Notes under the pieces: model-generated | The model's database searches: none | Told to the model about the DNA's origin: nothing | Seen by the model: the letters and a program-made list of their open reading frames with translations, nothing else | Source of the DNA: Crotophaga sulcirostris | Lineage: Eukaryota; Chordata; Aves; Cuculiformes; Crotophagidae | Direction of reading: 5' to 3' | Length of the DNA stretch: 64,000 nucleotides | Assembly (NCBI GenBank): GCA_013397455.1 | Contig: VYZB01000330.1 | Coordinates: 870,406 to 934,405, forward strand | Translations under genes and position numbers: made by a program | Shown here: positions 63,875 to 64,000 of the stretch, in pieces | Numbering within the stretch: position 1 is the stretch's first letter | How the letters are laid out: each line of letters opens with the position of its first letter

Positions 63875-64000
63875 TGATCTGTGGAAAAGGTGCTTAAACT
63901 CTTCAGCTGAAAAGACAGATGGTGCTGCATCAAATCTCTTATAACAAATTGCTACTTAAAATGAAGTAAACGTTTTACTATTTAAACACACTAACAACCA
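63875..64000 (-). repeat. inverted duplication, right copy (126 bp exact, cut by window end)
   Basis: The reverse complement of 51323-51448, identical at every base. To its left (63874 downward) the sequence is unique and contains no CR1. The duplicate probably continues past 64000. Confidence 0.97.

Larger units (their letters stand above)
40121..64000 (-). other. MICU2 intron 1 and/or 5' flank
   Basis: No exon, CpG island or promoter is recognisable in these 23.9 kb outside the gap at 50141-51005. If exon 1 is beyond 64000 the whole stretch is intron 1. If it is in the gap, the part to the right is intergenic (in human this side faces FGF9). Identified content: CR1 copies at 42388, 46106, 47620, 51449 and 63446, ancient LINE pieces at 57085 and 60515, a CpG-dotted segment at 46926-47114 and an inverted duplication. 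I see nothing recognisable in 42937-46105, 48000-50140, 51600-54580 and 54640-57080, nor in 57501-60514 or 60936-63445. Confidence 0.6.

Noticed and set aside
1..64000. CRISPR arrays, tRNA and rRNA genes, bacterial operons
   Set aside because: No regularly spaced direct repeats, no cloverleaf or rRNA sequence seen by eye, and the window is vertebrate intronic DNA.

Overview
The window is avian nuclear DNA. It is AT-rich, non-bacterial, and seeded with about seventeen copies of CR1, the LINE that dominates bird genomes, most of them short and 5'-truncated. Two assembly gaps (1494-2008 and 50141-51005) mark it as a draft scaffold. The species cannot be fixed from sequence alone. The CR1 subfamily ending in GATACTGT repeats suggests a neoavian bird rather than a galliform, but that is a guess.

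One protein-coding gene is supported: MICU2 (mitochondrial calcium uptake 2), on the minus strand. Five consecutive internal exons can be placed to the base from splice sites, reading phase and recognisable protein sequence: exon 2 (39973-40120), exon 3 (11922-11953), exon 4 (11732-11807), exon 5 (7079-7126) and exon 6 (1303-1385). Together they are 387 bases, exactly 129 codons in one unbroken frame. They run from the N-lobe of the protein through the first canonical EF-hand. The C-terminal exons lie off the left end. Exon 1, which should hold the start codon and mitochondrial presequence, is not visible; it lies in the second gap or beyond the right end. Exon numbers follow the human gene from memory.

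Layout: 1-1302 is intron 6. 1386-7078 is intron 5, with a gap, a possible MIR-like SINE and two CR1 copies. 7127-11731 is intron 4, with no repeat I recognise. 11808-11921 is a 114-base intron 3 that is stop-free and in frame with both neighbours. 11954-39972 is the 28-kb intron 2, carrying most of the CR1 load. 40121-64000 is intron 1 and/or 5' flank; in human this side faces FGF9. It holds more CR1, two ancient LINE fragments and the second gap.

I found no new multi-gene system. The observations most worth checking are: a 126-bp exact inverted duplication (51323-51448 versus 63875-64000) that ends where a CR1 begins; the in-frame, stop-free intron 3; a long hairpin in intron 2 (36446-36507) with a perfect 14-bp stem; a CR1 with the structure expected of twin priming (21107-22762); and a tetranucleotide insertion shared by two CR1 copies 8 kb apart.
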